From Cellulomonas humilata (GTDB lineage Bacteria; Actinomycetota; Actinomycetes; Actinomycetales; Cellulomonadaceae), in the NCBI RefSeq assembly GCF_030814415.1, contig NZ_JAUSVB010000004.1:248001-312000 (forward strand): DNA of 64,000 bases. The letters run 5' to 3'. Positions 26,942-36,115 of this stretch are shown piece after piece. The notes beneath the pieces were generated by a model. That model saw only the letters and a program-made list of their open reading frames with translations. It made no database searches and was not told the origin of the DNA. The number at the start of each line of letters is the position of its first letter. Positions within the stretch are counted from its first letter, which is position 1. Both the position numbers and the translations under genes were made by a program.

Positions 26942-28761
26942 ACGAGAAGGTGCTGCCGGAAGAACGCGGCGAGCTCGTCCGTCGCGTCGAACGGCAGGAC
27001 GGCCGCGACGTACTGGTCGGGCCGGACGACGACGACGCACCCGGCACGGTCGACGCCGCGCAGCTCGAAGATGTCGTCGACCGGGTCCGTGGCGAAGACG
27101 TTCTCGTAGTCGACGAGCTCGAACGGTCCCGTGCGGGGCAGGAACAGCGTCGGAACGGTCGAGATGTCGACGTCGACGTGGCGCTGCTGGTAGACGACCT
27201 TGATGTCGAACACGCCCTCGCGCACCGGTGAGTCCGGCGAGCCGGCCATCCAGTCGGCCCACGTCGCGAGCGCGGAGCCGTCGTCGTCCGCGAACGCGTA
27301 CACACGCCAGCGGCCGTCGGCGCGGTGCTGGTGCCCGAGGTGCAAGGGGTTCGCGTCGGCCACCCGCACGACGGGAGCCGACTTGAACCGCTTCCCGACC
27401 GGGAAGCCCGTGGCGAGCGCCTGGTGCGTCGGCTCGGCGACGACCATCGACGGCGGGTACTGCGTCATGAACCCGAACAGGAACTCGGTGGTCCGGACGT
27501 AGAACTCGGCGAGCTTGCCGGGGTCCCCCAGCTCCTCCGGGGTCTTCGCCATGAGCGAGGACCACTCCTTGTCGAAGTCGATGAGGTTCTGCGCGACCAC
27601 CTGGCGCTCCGCGGAGTACGTGGCGAGCAGGCTCTCAGGGCTGCGGCCGGACAGCACGTACCCGAGCTTCCACGCCAGGTTGAAGCCGTCCTGCATGGAG
27701 ACGTTCATGCCCTGGCCGGCCTTGGCGCTGTGGGTGTGGCAGGCGTCGCCGGCGATGAAGACGCGGGGCGTCCGCGTGCCCGACTCCCCGACGGGGACGT
27801 CGTCGAACCGGTCGGTGAGCCGGTGCCCCACCTCGTACACGCTGTGCCAGGCGACGTCGCGCACGTCGAGCGTGTACGGGTGCAGGATCGCGTTCGCCTT
27901 GGCGATGATCTGCTCGATCGTCGTGCTGCGCACCTCGTGGTGGGCTTCGGGGTCGATCTCCCCGAGGTCGACGTACATGCGGAACAGGTGGCCACCCTCG
28001 CGCGGGATGAGCAGGATGCTGCCGCCCGCACCGGACTGGATCGCGCACTTGAGACGGATGTCGGGGAAGTCGGTGACCGCGAGGACGTCCATGACGCCCC
28101 AGGCGTGGAACGCCGAGTTGCCCTCCATGGTGCAGCCGATCGCGGTGCGCACCTTGCTTCGAGCACCGTCCGCCCCCAGCACGTACTTGGCTCGCACCAC
28201 CTTCTCGTGCCCATCCCGCACCAGGGTGACGTCGACGTGGTCGTCGGCCCGCACCAGGCCCTCGAACTCGTAGCCGTAGTCCGGCGTCATCCGGCTCGGG
28301 GAGTTCGCCATGTACTCGGCGAAGTAGTCCAGCACGCGGGCCTGGTTGACGATGAGGTGCGGGAACTCGCTGATGCCGCCGGGGTCGTCGGCCGGCCGTT
28401 CGCCCCGGACGATGCGCGACGGGTCGGCGGGGTCCGGGTGCCAGAAGCACATCTCGGTGATCCGGTAGGCCTCCTCGGCGATCCGCCCGGCGAACCCGAA
28501 CGCCTGGAACGTCTCGACGCTGCGCGCCTGGATGCCGTCCGCCTGCCCGATCGGGAGCCGCCCCGCCCGCCGCTCGACGATCCGGGTGGTGACCTCGGGG
28601 AACTGGGAGAGCTGCGCGGCCGCGATCATCCCCGCCGGCCCGGTGCCGACGATGAGGACGTCCACCTCGTCGGGGAGCTCGTCGGGCCGGTCGAGGCCGA
28701 CGCCGGTTGCGGGCTGGACGCGCGGGTCCCCGGAGACGTACCCGTGGTGGTGGAACTGCAT
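26938..28761 (-). CDS. FAD-dependent aromatic hydroxylase (phenol 2-monooxygenase / 3-hydroxybenzoate 4-hydroxylase family)
   Basis: A 607-residue class A flavoprotein. FAD-binding motif DVLIVGTGPAGMIAAAQL lies at about residues 34-51, the DG motif in YVLGADGARSKVRTAIG, and the GD motif in RVFIAGDACHTHSAKAGQGMN. The last roughly 170 residues form the thioredoxin-like C-terminal domain of phenol hydroxylase and MobA-type enzymes. It hydroxylates a phenolic ring ortho to the OH. It is divergent from the meta-cleavage operon, and no two-component HpaBC is present, so hydroxylation of 4-hydroxyphenylacetate (or a 3-hydroxy isomer) to homoprotocatechuate is the natural proposal. 3-Hydroxybenzoate or phenol remains possible. 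Confidence 0.85.
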   Translation of the reverse strand: MQFHHHGYVSGDPRVQPATGVGLDRPDELPDEVDVLIVGTGPAGMIAAAQLSQFPEVTTRIVERRAGRLPIGQADGIQARSVETFQAFGFAGRIAEEAYRITEMCFWHPDPADPSRIVRGERPADDPGGISEFPHLIVNQARVLDYFAEYMANSPSRMTPDYGYEFEGLVRADDHVDVTLVRDGHEKVVRAKYVLGADGARSKVRTAIGCTMEGNSAFHAWGVMDVLAVTDFPDIRLKCAIQSGAGGSILLIPREGGHLFRMYVDLGEIDPEAHHEVRSTTIEQIIAKANAILHPYTLDVRDVAWHSVYEVGHRLTDRFDDVPVGESGTRTPRVFIAGDACHTHSAKAGQGMNVSMQDGFNLAWKLGYVLSGRSPESLLATYSAERQVVAQNLIDFDKEWSSLMAKTPEELGDPGKLAEFYVRTTEFLFGFMTQYPPSMVVAEPTHQALATGFPVGKRFKSAPVVRVADANPLHLGHQHRADGRWRVYAFADDDGSALATWADWMAGSPDSPVREGVFDIKVVYQQRHVDVDISTVPTLFLPRTGPFELVDYENVFATDPVDDIFELRGVDRAGCVVVVRPDQYVAAVLPFDATDELAAFFRQHLLV

Positions 28762-28868
28762 GGGACCGACTCCCTGACGACGATGTCGAGGTTACGCGTT
28801 CTGCCGGATCGTATATTATCCCTACCGAGCCGCAACGACGCGGTCGACCCGGTCCGAGAGGCTCCTCC
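28762..28868. promoter_or_regulatory. Divergent promoter region of the aromatic island
   Basis: A 107-base gap between the flavin hydroxylase (minus) and the ThDP enzyme (plus). It includes an AT-rich island unusual for the window. Bases 28806-28821 form an imperfect 16-bp palindrome, GGAT-CG-TATA-TT-ATCC (12 of 16 positions symmetrical), which also offers TATATT/TATTAT-like -10 elements. It is the best candidate operator for the GntR protein encoded downstream. Confidence 0.55.
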
Positions 28869-30515
28869 ATGCCGACGGTTTCCGCGCACGTCGCGGTCAC
28901 GCTCGCCGCTCACGTCGAGCACGTCTTCGGCGTCATGGGCAATGGCAACGCGTACTTCCTCGACGCCCTGACGCGTCAGACCGACGCCCGCTTCACCCCC
29001 GTGCGGCACGAGGCCGGTGCCGTGGTCGCCGCCGACGCGTTCCACCGCGCCTCCGGCCGGCTCGCCGCCGCGACGACGACGTACGGGGCAGGGTTCACCA
29101 ACACACTCACCGCCCTCGCCGAGGCCGTGCAGGCACACGTGCCGCTCGTCCTCGTCGTCGGCGACGAGCCGACGTCGGGGCCGCGACCCTGGGACGTCGA
29201 CCAGATCGCGATGGCCTCGGCCGTCGGTGCGCGCACCTACACCGTCGGCCGCGCGGACGCCGCGGCCACGACCGTCATCGCCGTCGAGCACGCGCTGACC
29301 TATCGCGTGCCCACCGTCCTCGCGATCCCCTACGACGTCGCGACCCTGGACACCGGCCCGGTGCCCGAGACGCCGGCACCCCGCCTGCCCGCGCCGCTCG
29401 CCGTGCGCGGGGCGTTCGCCGACGGCGTCGTGCGCGAGATCGCCGCCGCCCTCTCCACCGCGCGCCGGCCGCTGCTCCTGGCAGGTCGCGGCGCCTGGGT
29501 GGCCGACGCGGGCGCGGCGCTCGGAACCGTCGCCGACGTCACGGGCGCCCTGACCGTGACGACGGCCCTCGGACGCGGGATCTTCCCCCGGTCCGAGTTC
29601 GACCTGGGCGTCGCGGGCGGGTTCGGGACCGAGGGCGCGATGGAGCTCGTCCGTCAGGCGGACGTCGCCGTCGTCGTCGGCGCCTCGCTCAACCAGTTCA
29701 CGATGCGGTTCGGCGACCTCTTCGCACCCGGGTGCCGGGTGTTCCAGGTGGACGTCGCGCCCGCGGCGACCCACCCGCACGTCGGCGGGTACGTCCGCGG
29801 GGACGCCGCCGTCGTCGCCGAGGCGATCCTCAAGGAGCTCGACGGAGGCGCGTCCAGCGGGTGGCGGGAGTCCGTCGACCTCACGGCGGCGCGACGGCAC
29901 GAGCCCGGGGACGGGATCGCCGCGGACGGGCGGCTCGACCCGCGCTCGGCAGCCGCCCGCCTCGGGGAGCTGCTGCCCGAGGACCGCGTGGTCGTCTCGG
30001 ACGGTGGGCACTTCCTCGGCTGGTCGAACATGTACTGGCCGGTGTCGTCGCCGGACCGGATGGTGATGGTCGGCACCGCGTTCCAGGCGATCGGGCTCGG
30101 CTTCCCCAGCGTGATGGGGGCGGCGCTCGCCCGGCCCGAGGCCACGGTGGTCCTGACGACCGGCGACGGCGGTGGGCTCATGGCCCTGTCCGACCTCGAG
30201 TCGGCGGTGCGGGTCGCGGCCGGCCGCGGGATCGCGGTCGTGTGGAACGACGGCGCGTACAGCGCGGAGATGCACCTCTACGGTCGCAAGGGGCTGGCCC
30301 ACGAGCCGATGCTCATCCCCGACGTCGACTTCGCCGGCGTGGCCACCGCCCTCGGTGCGCAGGGCGTGGCCGTCCGGTCCGTCGAGGACCTCGAGGTGCT
30401 CACCGAGTGGCGTGCTCGACCGGAGAGCGAACGCCCGTTCCTGCTGCTCGACCTGCGGGTCTCCGGCACGGTGGTCGCCCCGTTCTGGGAGGAGATCGCC
30501 CGCGCGAGCGGCTGA
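28869..30515 (+). CDS. Thiamine-diphosphate-dependent decarboxylase-like enzyme
   Basis: A 548-residue enzyme of the pyruvate oxidase/benzoylformate decarboxylase fold. The pyrimidine-binding domain carries the activating glutamate in VRHEAGAVVAADA. A central Rossmann-like domain follows (about 185-320). The C-terminal domain has the ThDP motif GDGGGLMALSDLE...VVWNDG, with GDG and ND about 27 residues apart. No FAD motif is evident. Within a phenylalanine/tyrosine-homoprotocatechuate cluster, decarboxylation of 4-hydroxyphenylpyruvate (or phenylpyruvate) to the aldehyde is the likely job; benzoylformate-type substrates are an alternative. GAGAGG precedes the ATG. First gene of the rightward operon. 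Confidence 0.85.
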   Translation: MPTVSAHVAVTLAAHVEHVFGVMGNGNAYFLDALTRQTDARFTPVRHEAGAVVAADAFHRASGRLAAATTTYGAGFTNTLTALAEAVQAHVPLVLVVGDEPTSGPRPWDVDQIAMASAVGARTYTVGRADAAATTVIAVEHALTYRVPTVLAIPYDVATLDTGPVPETPAPRLPAPLAVRGAFADGVVREIAAALSTARRPLLLAGRGAWVADAGAALGTVADVTGALTVTTALGRGIFPRSEFDLGVAGGFGTEGAMELVRQADVAVVVGASLNQFTMRFGDLFAPGCRVFQVDVAPAATHPHVGGYVRGDAAVVAEAILKELDGGASSGWRESVDLTAARRHEPGDGIAADGRLDPRSAAARLGELLPEDRVVVSDGGHFLGWSNMYWPVSSPDRMVMVGTAFQAIGLGFPSVMGAALARPEATVVLTTGDGGGLMALSDLESAVRVAAGRGIAVVWNDGAYSAEMHLYGRKGLAHEPMLIPDVDFAGVATALGAQGVAVRSVEDLEVLTEWRARPESERPFLLLDLRVSGTVVAPFWEEIARASG

Positions 30516-30550
30516 GCACGGACCGACGGACCACTCAGGTGAGGGAGCTC

Positions 30551-32020
30551 ATGACCGACGACAGCACGGACAACCGGTTCGCCGGCCTGCCCGGACGACC
30601 CGGGAAGATCGTCGCGATCCACCTCAGCTATGCGTCGCGTGCCGACCAGCGTGGCCGCCGCCCTGCGCACCCGTCGTACTTCCTCAAGCCGTCGAGCTCC
30701 GTCGCACCCTCCGGCGGCACGGTCGAACGTCCGGACGGCACCGAGCTCCTCGCGTTCGAGGGCGAGATCGCGCTGGTCATCGGCACCGCCGCCCGGCGCG
30801 TGCCGCTGGACCAGGCGTGGGACCACGTCGCGTGGGTCACGGCGGCGAACGACCTCGGGCTCTACGACCTGCGCGCGAACGACAAGGGATCGAACGTCCG
30901 GTCCAAGGGCGGGGACGGGTTCACCCCCGTCGGACCCGGCCTTCTCGACGCCCGCGCCGTCGACCCGGACGCACTGCGGCTGCGCGCCTGGGTGAACGGC
31001 GAGCTCCGCCAGGACGACACGACCGCCGGCCTCCTGTTCACGCTCCCCCAGCTCGTCGCCGACCTCTCGCAGCACCTCACGCTCGAGCCCGGCGACGTCA
31101 TCCTCACCGGCACCCCCGCCGGCTCCTCCGTCGTCGTCCCCGGGGACGTCGTCGAGGTCGAGGTCGACGCGCTGGACGCGCCCGGTGCCCCGTCGTCGGG
31201 GCGGCTCGTCACGACCGTCACCCAGGGCGAGCACCGGTTCGACCACGCGCTCGGGTCGCTTCCCGCCGTCGACGACGTCCAGCGCGCCGAGGCGTGGGGG
31301 CACGAACCGGCACCCGCGCGGTTCCAGCTGACCCCGGAGCTGCGCGAGAAGCTCCTGCAGGCCCCGGTCGCCGGGCTCAGTGCGCAGCTGCGCAAGCGCG
31401 GCCTCGACGCGGTGACGATCGACGGCGTCCGTCCCACGCACCCGGACGCCAAGCTGGTCGGCACCGCGCGCACCCTGCGGTTTGTGCCGGGCCGCGAGGA
31501 CCTGTTCGCGCGCCACGGCGGCGGCTACAACGCCCAGAAGCGCGCGTTCGACACCGTCGGCGAGGGCGAGGTCATCGTCATCGAGGCGCGCGGCCAGGCC
31601 GGGTCCGGCACGTTCGGCGACATCCTCGCCCTGCGCGCCCACGCGCGCGGCGCCGCCGGCATCGTCACCGACGGGGGTGTCCGCGACCACGCCGCCGTGG
31701 CCGCGGTCGGCATCCCGGTCTACTCGGCGGGGGCCCACCCCGCGGTCCTCGGCCGGCTGCACGTGCCGTGGGACGTCGACGTCGCCGTCGCGTGCGGCGG
31801 GACGACCGTCGAGCCCGGCGACGTCGTCGTCGGCGACGGGGACGGCGTCGTCGTGATCCCGCCCGCGCTCGTCGAGGAGGTCGTCGACGCCACGCTCGCC
31901 CAGGAGGAGGAGGACGGCTGGATCGCGCAGCAGGTCGCTGCCGGCCACCCGATCGACGGCCTGTTCCCGATGGACGCGCAGTGGAGAGCGAGGTTCGACG
32001 CATGGCGCAGGACCCGGTGA
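30551..32020 (+). CDS. Fusion of FAH-family isomerase/decarboxylase and RraA-like aldolase domains
   Basis: A 489-residue two-domain protein. Residues 1 to about 245 form an FAH-type domain: LKPSSSVAPSGGTV, an E-x-E pair in LLAFEGEIALVIG, DLGLYDLRANDKGSN, and GDVILTGTPAG. From about 260 an RraA/HMG-aldolase-like domain follows, with the pyruvate/metal motif GIVTDGGVRDHAAVA and GDVVVGDGDGVVVIP. In enteric bacteria HpaG is a tandem of two FAH domains catalysing OPET decarboxylation and HHDD isomerisation. Here the second half is replaced by a domain family that includes oxaloacetate decarboxylases. The protein probably performs the HpaG step; the division of labour is inferred. GAGGGAG precedes the ATG; the end overlaps the GntR gene by 19 bases. 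Confidence 0.85.
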   Translation: MTDDSTDNRFAGLPGRPGKIVAIHLSYASRADQRGRRPAHPSYFLKPSSSVAPSGGTVERPDGTELLAFEGEIALVIGTAARRVPLDQAWDHVAWVTAANDLGLYDLRANDKGSNVRSKGGDGFTPVGPGLLDARAVDPDALRLRAWVNGELRQDDTTAGLLFTLPQLVADLSQHLTLEPGDVILTGTPAGSSVVVPGDVVEVEVDALDAPGAPSSGRLVTTVTQGEHRFDHALGSLPAVDDVQRAEAWGHEPAPARFQLTPELREKLLQAPVAGLSAQLRKRGLDAVTIDGVRPTHPDAKLVGTARTLRFVPGREDLFARHGGGYNAQKRAFDTVGEGEVIVIEARGQAGSGTFGDILALRAHARGAAGIVTDGGVRDHAAVAAVGIPVYSAGAHPAVLGRLHVPWDVDVAVACGGTTVEPGDVVVGDGDGVVVIPPALVEEVVDATLAQEEEDGWIAQQVAAGHPIDGLFPMDAQWRARFDAWRRTR

Positions 32021-32694
32021 GCGAGGCGGCGACCCGGAGCAAGTCGCAGCACGCGTACCACTCGCTCAAGGAGCGGATCGCGGCCGAGGAACTCACGCCC
32101 GGGCACCGCCTGGTCCTCGCCTCCGTCGCGAACGAGCTCGGGATGAGCGTCGTGCCGGTGCGCGAGGCCATCCGCCGCCTCGAGGCCGAGGGCCTGGTGA
32201 CGTTCGAGCGGAACGTCGGCGCGCGGGTGTCGATGATCGACGACTCCCAGTACCGGCACAGCATGGAGACGCTGGCCCTCCTCGAAGGAGCGGCCACCGC
32301 GCTCGCGGCCCGGCACCTGACCGCCGACGACGTCCGGCAGGCGCGCGAGCTCAACGTCCGCCTCGTCGAGTCGCTCGACGACTTCGACCCGCGCCTCTTC
32401 ACCTCCCTGAACCACGAGTTCCACTCGGTGCTCTTCGCCGCCTGCCCGAACCCGCGCCTGCTCGCGCTCGTCGAGTCGGAGTGGGTCCGGCTGGGCCACC
32501 TGCGCGACTCGACGTTCAGCTTCGTGCCCGGTCGTGCACAGGAGTCGGTGCGCGAGCACGAGACTCTCCTCGGCCTGATCGAGACCGACGCCCCACCAGC
32601 GGACATCGAGCGGGCCGCCCGCGGGCACCGCTCGGCCACCCTTGCCGCATACCTGAGCCACGAGCACCCCGACGAGGCGACCCATGCCCAGTGA
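32002..32694 (+). CDS. GntR-family transcriptional regulator (FCD subfamily)
   Basis: A 230-residue regulator. The winged helix lies at about residues 10-75 (HAYHSLKERI, VANELGMSVVPVREAIRRLEAEGLV). The all-helical FCD effector domain follows, with aspartate and histidine metal ligands in LNHEFHSVLF and REHETLLGLIE. It is embedded in the operon, overlapping the fusion gene by 19 bases and hpaE by 11, which suggests autoregulated control of the aromatic genes by a pathway intermediate. The AT-rich palindrome at 28.81 kb is the best operator candidate. An alternative GTG start seven codons upstream is possible. Confidence 0.92.
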   Translation: MAQDPVSEAATRSKSQHAYHSLKERIAAEELTPGHRLVLASVANELGMSVVPVREAIRRLEAEGLVTFERNVGARVSMIDDSQYRHSMETLALLEGAATALAARHLTADDVRQARELNVRLVESLDDFDPRLFTSLNHEFHSVLFAACPNPRLLALVESEWVRLGHLRDSTFSFVPGRAQESVREHETLLGLIETDAPPADIERAARGHRSATLAAYLSHEHPDEATHAQ

Positions 32695-34168
32695 CCTCCC
32701 CGACCACCTCCAGCACTACATCGGCGGCGAGCACGTCGACTCCGCGGACGGTGCGACGTTCGCGGTCCTCGACCCGGTGTCGAACGAGACGTACCTGCAG
32801 GCGGCGGCCGGCAAGGCGGCCGACGTCGACCGAGCCGTCGCCGCCGCGCGGCACGCGTTCGAGGAGGGCCCCTGGCCGCGGATGCTGCCGCGCGAGCGCT
32901 CGCGGGTCCTGCACCGCGTCGCCGACATCGTCGAGTCGCGCGACGCCCGGCTCGCCGAGCTCGAGAGCTTCGACTCCGGGCTGCCGATCACCCAGGCGCT
33001 CGGCCAGGCCCGTCGTGCCGCCGAGAACTTCCGCTTCTTCGCCGACCTGGTGGTCGCCCAGACCGACGACGCCTTCAAGGTGCCCGGCCGCCAGCTCAAC
33101 TACGTCAACCGCAAGCCGATCGGAGTCGCCGGGCTGATCACGCCGTGGAACACGCCGTTCATGCTCGAGTCGTGGAAGCTCGGACCCGCCCTGGCCACCG
33201 GCAACACCGTCGTGCTCAAGCCGGCGGAGTTCACCCCGCTCTCGGCGTCCCTGTGGGCCGGGATCTTCGAAGAGGCCGGCGTGCCCGCGGGCGTGTTCAA
33301 CCTCGTGCACGGGCTCGGCGAGGAGGCGGGCGACGCGCTGGTCAAGCACCCCGACGTCCCACTCATCTCGTTCACCGGTGAGAGCCGGACCGGGCAGCTC
33401 ATCTTCGCCAACGCCGCGCCGCACCTGAAGGGCCTGTCGATGGAGCTCGGGGGGAAGTCCCCCGCCGTGGTCTTCGCCGACGCCGACCTCGACGCGGCCA
33501 TCGACGCGACGATCTTCGGGGTCTTCTCCCTCAACGGCGAACGGTGCACGGCGGGCAGCCGGATCCTGGTCCAGCGCGAGATCTACGACGAGTTCGTCGA
33601 GCGTTACGCCGCGCAGGCGACACGCGTCGTCGTCGGCCCCCCGCACGAGGCGACCACCGAGGTCGGCGCGCTCGTGCACCCGGAGCACTACGACAAGGTC
33701 ATGCGCTACATCGAGCTCGGGAAGACCGAGGGTCGGCTCGTCGCCGGCGGAGGGCGGCCCGACGGCTTCCCGACCGGCAACTACGTGGCACCCACCGTGT
33801 TCGCGGACGTCCCGCCGGACGCCCGGATCTTCCAGGAGGAGATCTTCGGCCCGGTCGTCGCCATCACACCGTTCGACACCGACGAGGAGGCGCTCGCCCT
33901 CGCCAACGGCGTGCAGTACGGGCTCGCGGCCTACGTGTGGACCAACGACCTGCGACGGGCGCACACCTTCGCCCAGGCGGTCGACGCCGGCATGGTCTGG
34001 CTCAACAGCAACAACGTCCGCGACCTGCGCACCCCGTTCGGCGGCGTGAAGGCCTCCGGCCTCGGCCACGAGGGCGGGTACCGCTCGATCGACTTCTACA
34101 CGCACCAGCAGGCCGTGCACGTCACGCTCGGCGACGCGCACCACCCGACGTTCGGCAAAGGACACTGA
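32684..34168 (+). CDS. hpaE: 5-carboxymethyl-2-hydroxymuconate semialdehyde dehydrogenase
   Basis: A 494-residue aldehyde dehydrogenase oxidising the ring-cleavage product of homoprotocatechuate with NAD. It shows GVAGLITPWNTPFM, the general base Glu254 in MELGGKSP, the nucleophile Cys288 in NGERCTAGS, and EEIFGPVVAITPF. The N-terminal wording (HYIGGEHVDSADGATF) and length match HpaE. The specific assignment rests on the adjacent hpaD, hpaH and hpaI genes; by sequence alone it could be another ALDH. It overlaps the GntR gene by 11 bases and ends one base before the dioxygenase start. Confidence 0.9.
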   Translation: MPSDLPDHLQHYIGGEHVDSADGATFAVLDPVSNETYLQAAAGKAADVDRAVAAARHAFEEGPWPRMLPRERSRVLHRVADIVESRDARLAELESFDSGLPITQALGQARRAAENFRFFADLVVAQTDDAFKVPGRQLNYVNRKPIGVAGLITPWNTPFMLESWKLGPALATGNTVVLKPAEFTPLSASLWAGIFEEAGVPAGVFNLVHGLGEEAGDALVKHPDVPLISFTGESRTGQLIFANAAPHLKGLSMELGGKSPAVVFADADLDAAIDATIFGVFSLNGERCTAGSRILVQREIYDEFVERYAAQATRVVVGPPHEATTEVGALVHPEHYDKVMRYIELGKTEGRLVAGGGRPDGFPTGNYVAPTVFADVPPDARIFQEEIFGPVVAITPFDTDEEALALANGVQYGLAAYVWTNDLRRAHTFAQAVDAGMVWLNSNNVRDLRTPFGGVKASGLGHEGGYRSIDFYTHQQAVHVTLGDAHHPTFGKGH

Positions 34169-34169
34169 C

Positions 34170-35330
34170 GTGAGCACCCCCCTCTCCCCCGGCGGGCCCG
34201 AGCCTGCCGTGACCGCCGAGGACCCCATCCGGGCGGCCGACCCCATCCCGACGCCAACCTCCCCGCCACCGGACATCCTGCGCGCCGCCTCGATGGAGCT
34301 CGTCGTCACGGACCTCGCGGCGTCGCGGAACTTCTACGTCGACGTCCTGGGCCTCGTCGTGACCGAGGAGGACTCCGAGACGGTGTACCTGCGCAGCTTC
34401 GAGGAGTTCATCCACCACAACCTCGTCCTGCGCACAGGTCCGGTCGCGGCAGTCGCCGCGCTCTCCTACCGCGTCCGTTCCCCCGAGGACCTCGACAAGG
34501 CGGTGGCGTTCTACCGCGAGCTCGGGTGCCGGGTCGAGCGGCGGGCGGACGGCTTCGTGACGGGCATCGGGGACGCGGTGCGCGTCGAGGACCCGCTCGG
34601 GTTCCCCTACGAGTTCTTCCACGACGTCCAGCACGTCGAGCGGCTCGCGTGGCGCTACGACCTGTACACGCCGGGCACCCTCGTGCGCCTCGACCACTTC
34701 AACCAGGTCACCCCCGACGTGCCGCGCGCCGTGGCCTACATGGAGGACCTCGGGTTCCGGGTGACCGAGGACATCCAGGACGAGGCCGGCACCACGTACG
34801 CCGCGTGGATGCGTCGCAAGCCCACCGTGCACGACACCGCGATGACCGGCGGCAACGGCCCGCGCCTGCACCACATCGCCTTCGCGACCCACGAGAAGCA
34901 CAACATCCTCGCGATCTGCGACAAGCTCGGCGCTCTGCGGCTGTCGGACCGGATCGAGCGCGGCCCCGGCCGGCACGGCGTGTCCAACGCGTTCTACCTG
35001 TACCTGCGCGACCCCGACGGCCACCGCATCGAGATCTACACGCAGGACTACTACACCGGCGACCCCGACAACCCGGTGGTCACCTGGGACGTCCACGACA
35101 ACCAGCGTCGCGACTGGTGGGGCAACCCGGTCGTGCCGTCCTGGTACACGGAGGCGTCCCTCGTGCTCGACCTCGACGGCGTCCCGCAGCCGGTCGTCGC
35201 GCGCACGGACACCAGCGAGATGGAGGTCACCATCGGCGCGGACGGGTTCTCCTACACGCGCAAGGGGGACGCCCCCGACGAGCTCCCGAGCTGGAAGCAG
35301 GGCGAGTACAAGCTGGGGCACCAGCTGTGA
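34170..35330 (+). CDS. hpaD: 3,4-dihydroxyphenylacetate 2,3-dioxygenase (type I extradiol)
   Basis: A 386-residue VOC-superfamily dioxygenase cleaving homoprotocatechuate next to the hydroxyls. The metal triad is His176 in RLDHFNQVT, one of His234/235 in LHHIAFAT, and Glu288 in HRIEIYTQDYYTGDPD. It resembles the Fe/Mn homoprotocatechuate dioxygenases of Brevibacterium and Arthrobacter, not the LigB-type enzyme of E. coli. The GTG start adds a proline-rich N-terminal tail of about 35 residues before the first VOC module; a later start is possible but none is better placed. Its stop overlaps the hpaH GTG. Confidence 0.93.
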   Translation: MSTPLSPGGPEPAVTAEDPIRAADPIPTPTSPPPDILRAASMELVVTDLAASRNFYVDVLGLVVTEEDSETVYLRSFEEFIHHNLVLRTGPVAAVAALSYRVRSPEDLDKAVAFYRELGCRVERRADGFVTGIGDAVRVEDPLGFPYEFFHDVQHVERLAWRYDLYTPGTLVRLDHFNQVTPDVPRAVAYMEDLGFRVTEDIQDEAGTTYAAWMRRKPTVHDTAMTGGNGPRLHHIAFATHEKHNILAICDKLGALRLSDRIERGPGRHGVSNAFYLYLRDPDGHRIEIYTQDYYTGDPDNPVVTWDVHDNQRRDWWGNPVVPSWYTEASLVLDLDGVPQPVVARTDTSEMEVTIGADGFSYTRKGDAPDELPSWKQGEYKLGHQL

Positions 35331-36115
35331 CGCTCCCCGCAGAGACCCTGGCAGCGATCGCCGACGAGCTGGCCGCCGCCGAGCGAGACCGGACCACGGT
35401 GCCCCTTCTCACCGCCCGCCACCCCGGCATGACCGTCGAGGACGCGTACGCGGTGCAGCGCGAGTGGCGGCGCCGGGGTGTGGCCGCCGGCCGGCGACCC
35501 GTCGGCCGCAAGATCGGCCTGACGTCGAAGGTCATGCAGGTGGCGACCGGCATCGACGAGCCCGACTACGGGGCGATCTTCGCCGACATGGTCTACGAGG
35601 ACGACTCGGTGATCGAGCACGGCCGGTTCTCGAACGTGCGCATCGAGGTCGAGCTCGCGTTCCGGCTGGCCGAGCCCGTCGAGGGTCCCGGCGCGACGCT
35701 CGAGGACGTCCTGCGCGCGACCGACCACGTGGTGCCGGCCCTCGAGATCCTGGCCTCCCGCATCCAGCTGGAGGGCCGCACGATCGTCGACACCATCAGC
35801 GACAACGCGGCGATGGGCGCGATGGTCGTGGGCGGCACGCCCGTCCGGCCCGACGACGTCGACCTGCGCTGGGTCGCCGCGATGCTGTACCGGAACGGGA
35901 CCGTCGAGGAGTCCGGCGTGGCGGGTGCCGTGCTCGACCATCCCGCCCGGGGCGTCGCCTGGCTGGCGAACAAGCTCGCCCAGCACGGCGACCGGCTCGA
36001 GGCCGGCGAGATCGTGCTCGCGGGCTCCTTCACCCGCCCGATGTGGGTGCACCCGGGCGACACCGTGCTGGCCGACTACCGCGACCTGGGGACGATCACA
36101 TGCCGCTTCACCTGA
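35327..36115 (+). CDS. hpaH: 2-oxo-hept-4-ene-1,7-dioate hydratase
   Basis: A 262-residue member of the HpaH/MhpD hydratase family, adding water to the enoyl intermediate to give 4-hydroxy-2-oxoheptanedioate. Typical features are the early VQREWRRRGV helix, the GRKIGLTSKVMQ loop, the acidic metal residues in VRIEVELAF and the ISDNAAMGAMVVGG segment. The GTG overlaps the dioxygenase stop (GTGA). 4-Oxalocrotonate decarboxylases are close relatives, but the neighbours favour HpaH. The end overlaps the aldolase start by 16 bases. Confidence 0.9.
   Translation: MTLPAETLAAIADELAAAERDRTTVPLLTARHPGMTVEDAYAVQREWRRRGVAAGRRPVGRKIGLTSKVMQVATGIDEPDYGAIFADMVYEDDSVIEHGRFSNVRIEVELAFRLAEPVEGPGATLEDVLRATDHVVPALEILASRIQLEGRTIVDTISDNAAMGAMVVGGTPVRPDDVDLRWVAAMLYRNGTVEESGVAGAVLDHPARGVAWLANKLAQHGDRLEAGEIVLAGSFTRPMWVHPGDTVLADYRDLGTITCRFT

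Noticed and set aside
32516-34309. Long open frame on the minus strand across hpaE
   Set aside because: It is the antisense shadow of a clear aldehyde dehydrogenase; such shadows are expected at this GC content, and its translation is rich in arginine, glycine and valine with no motif.
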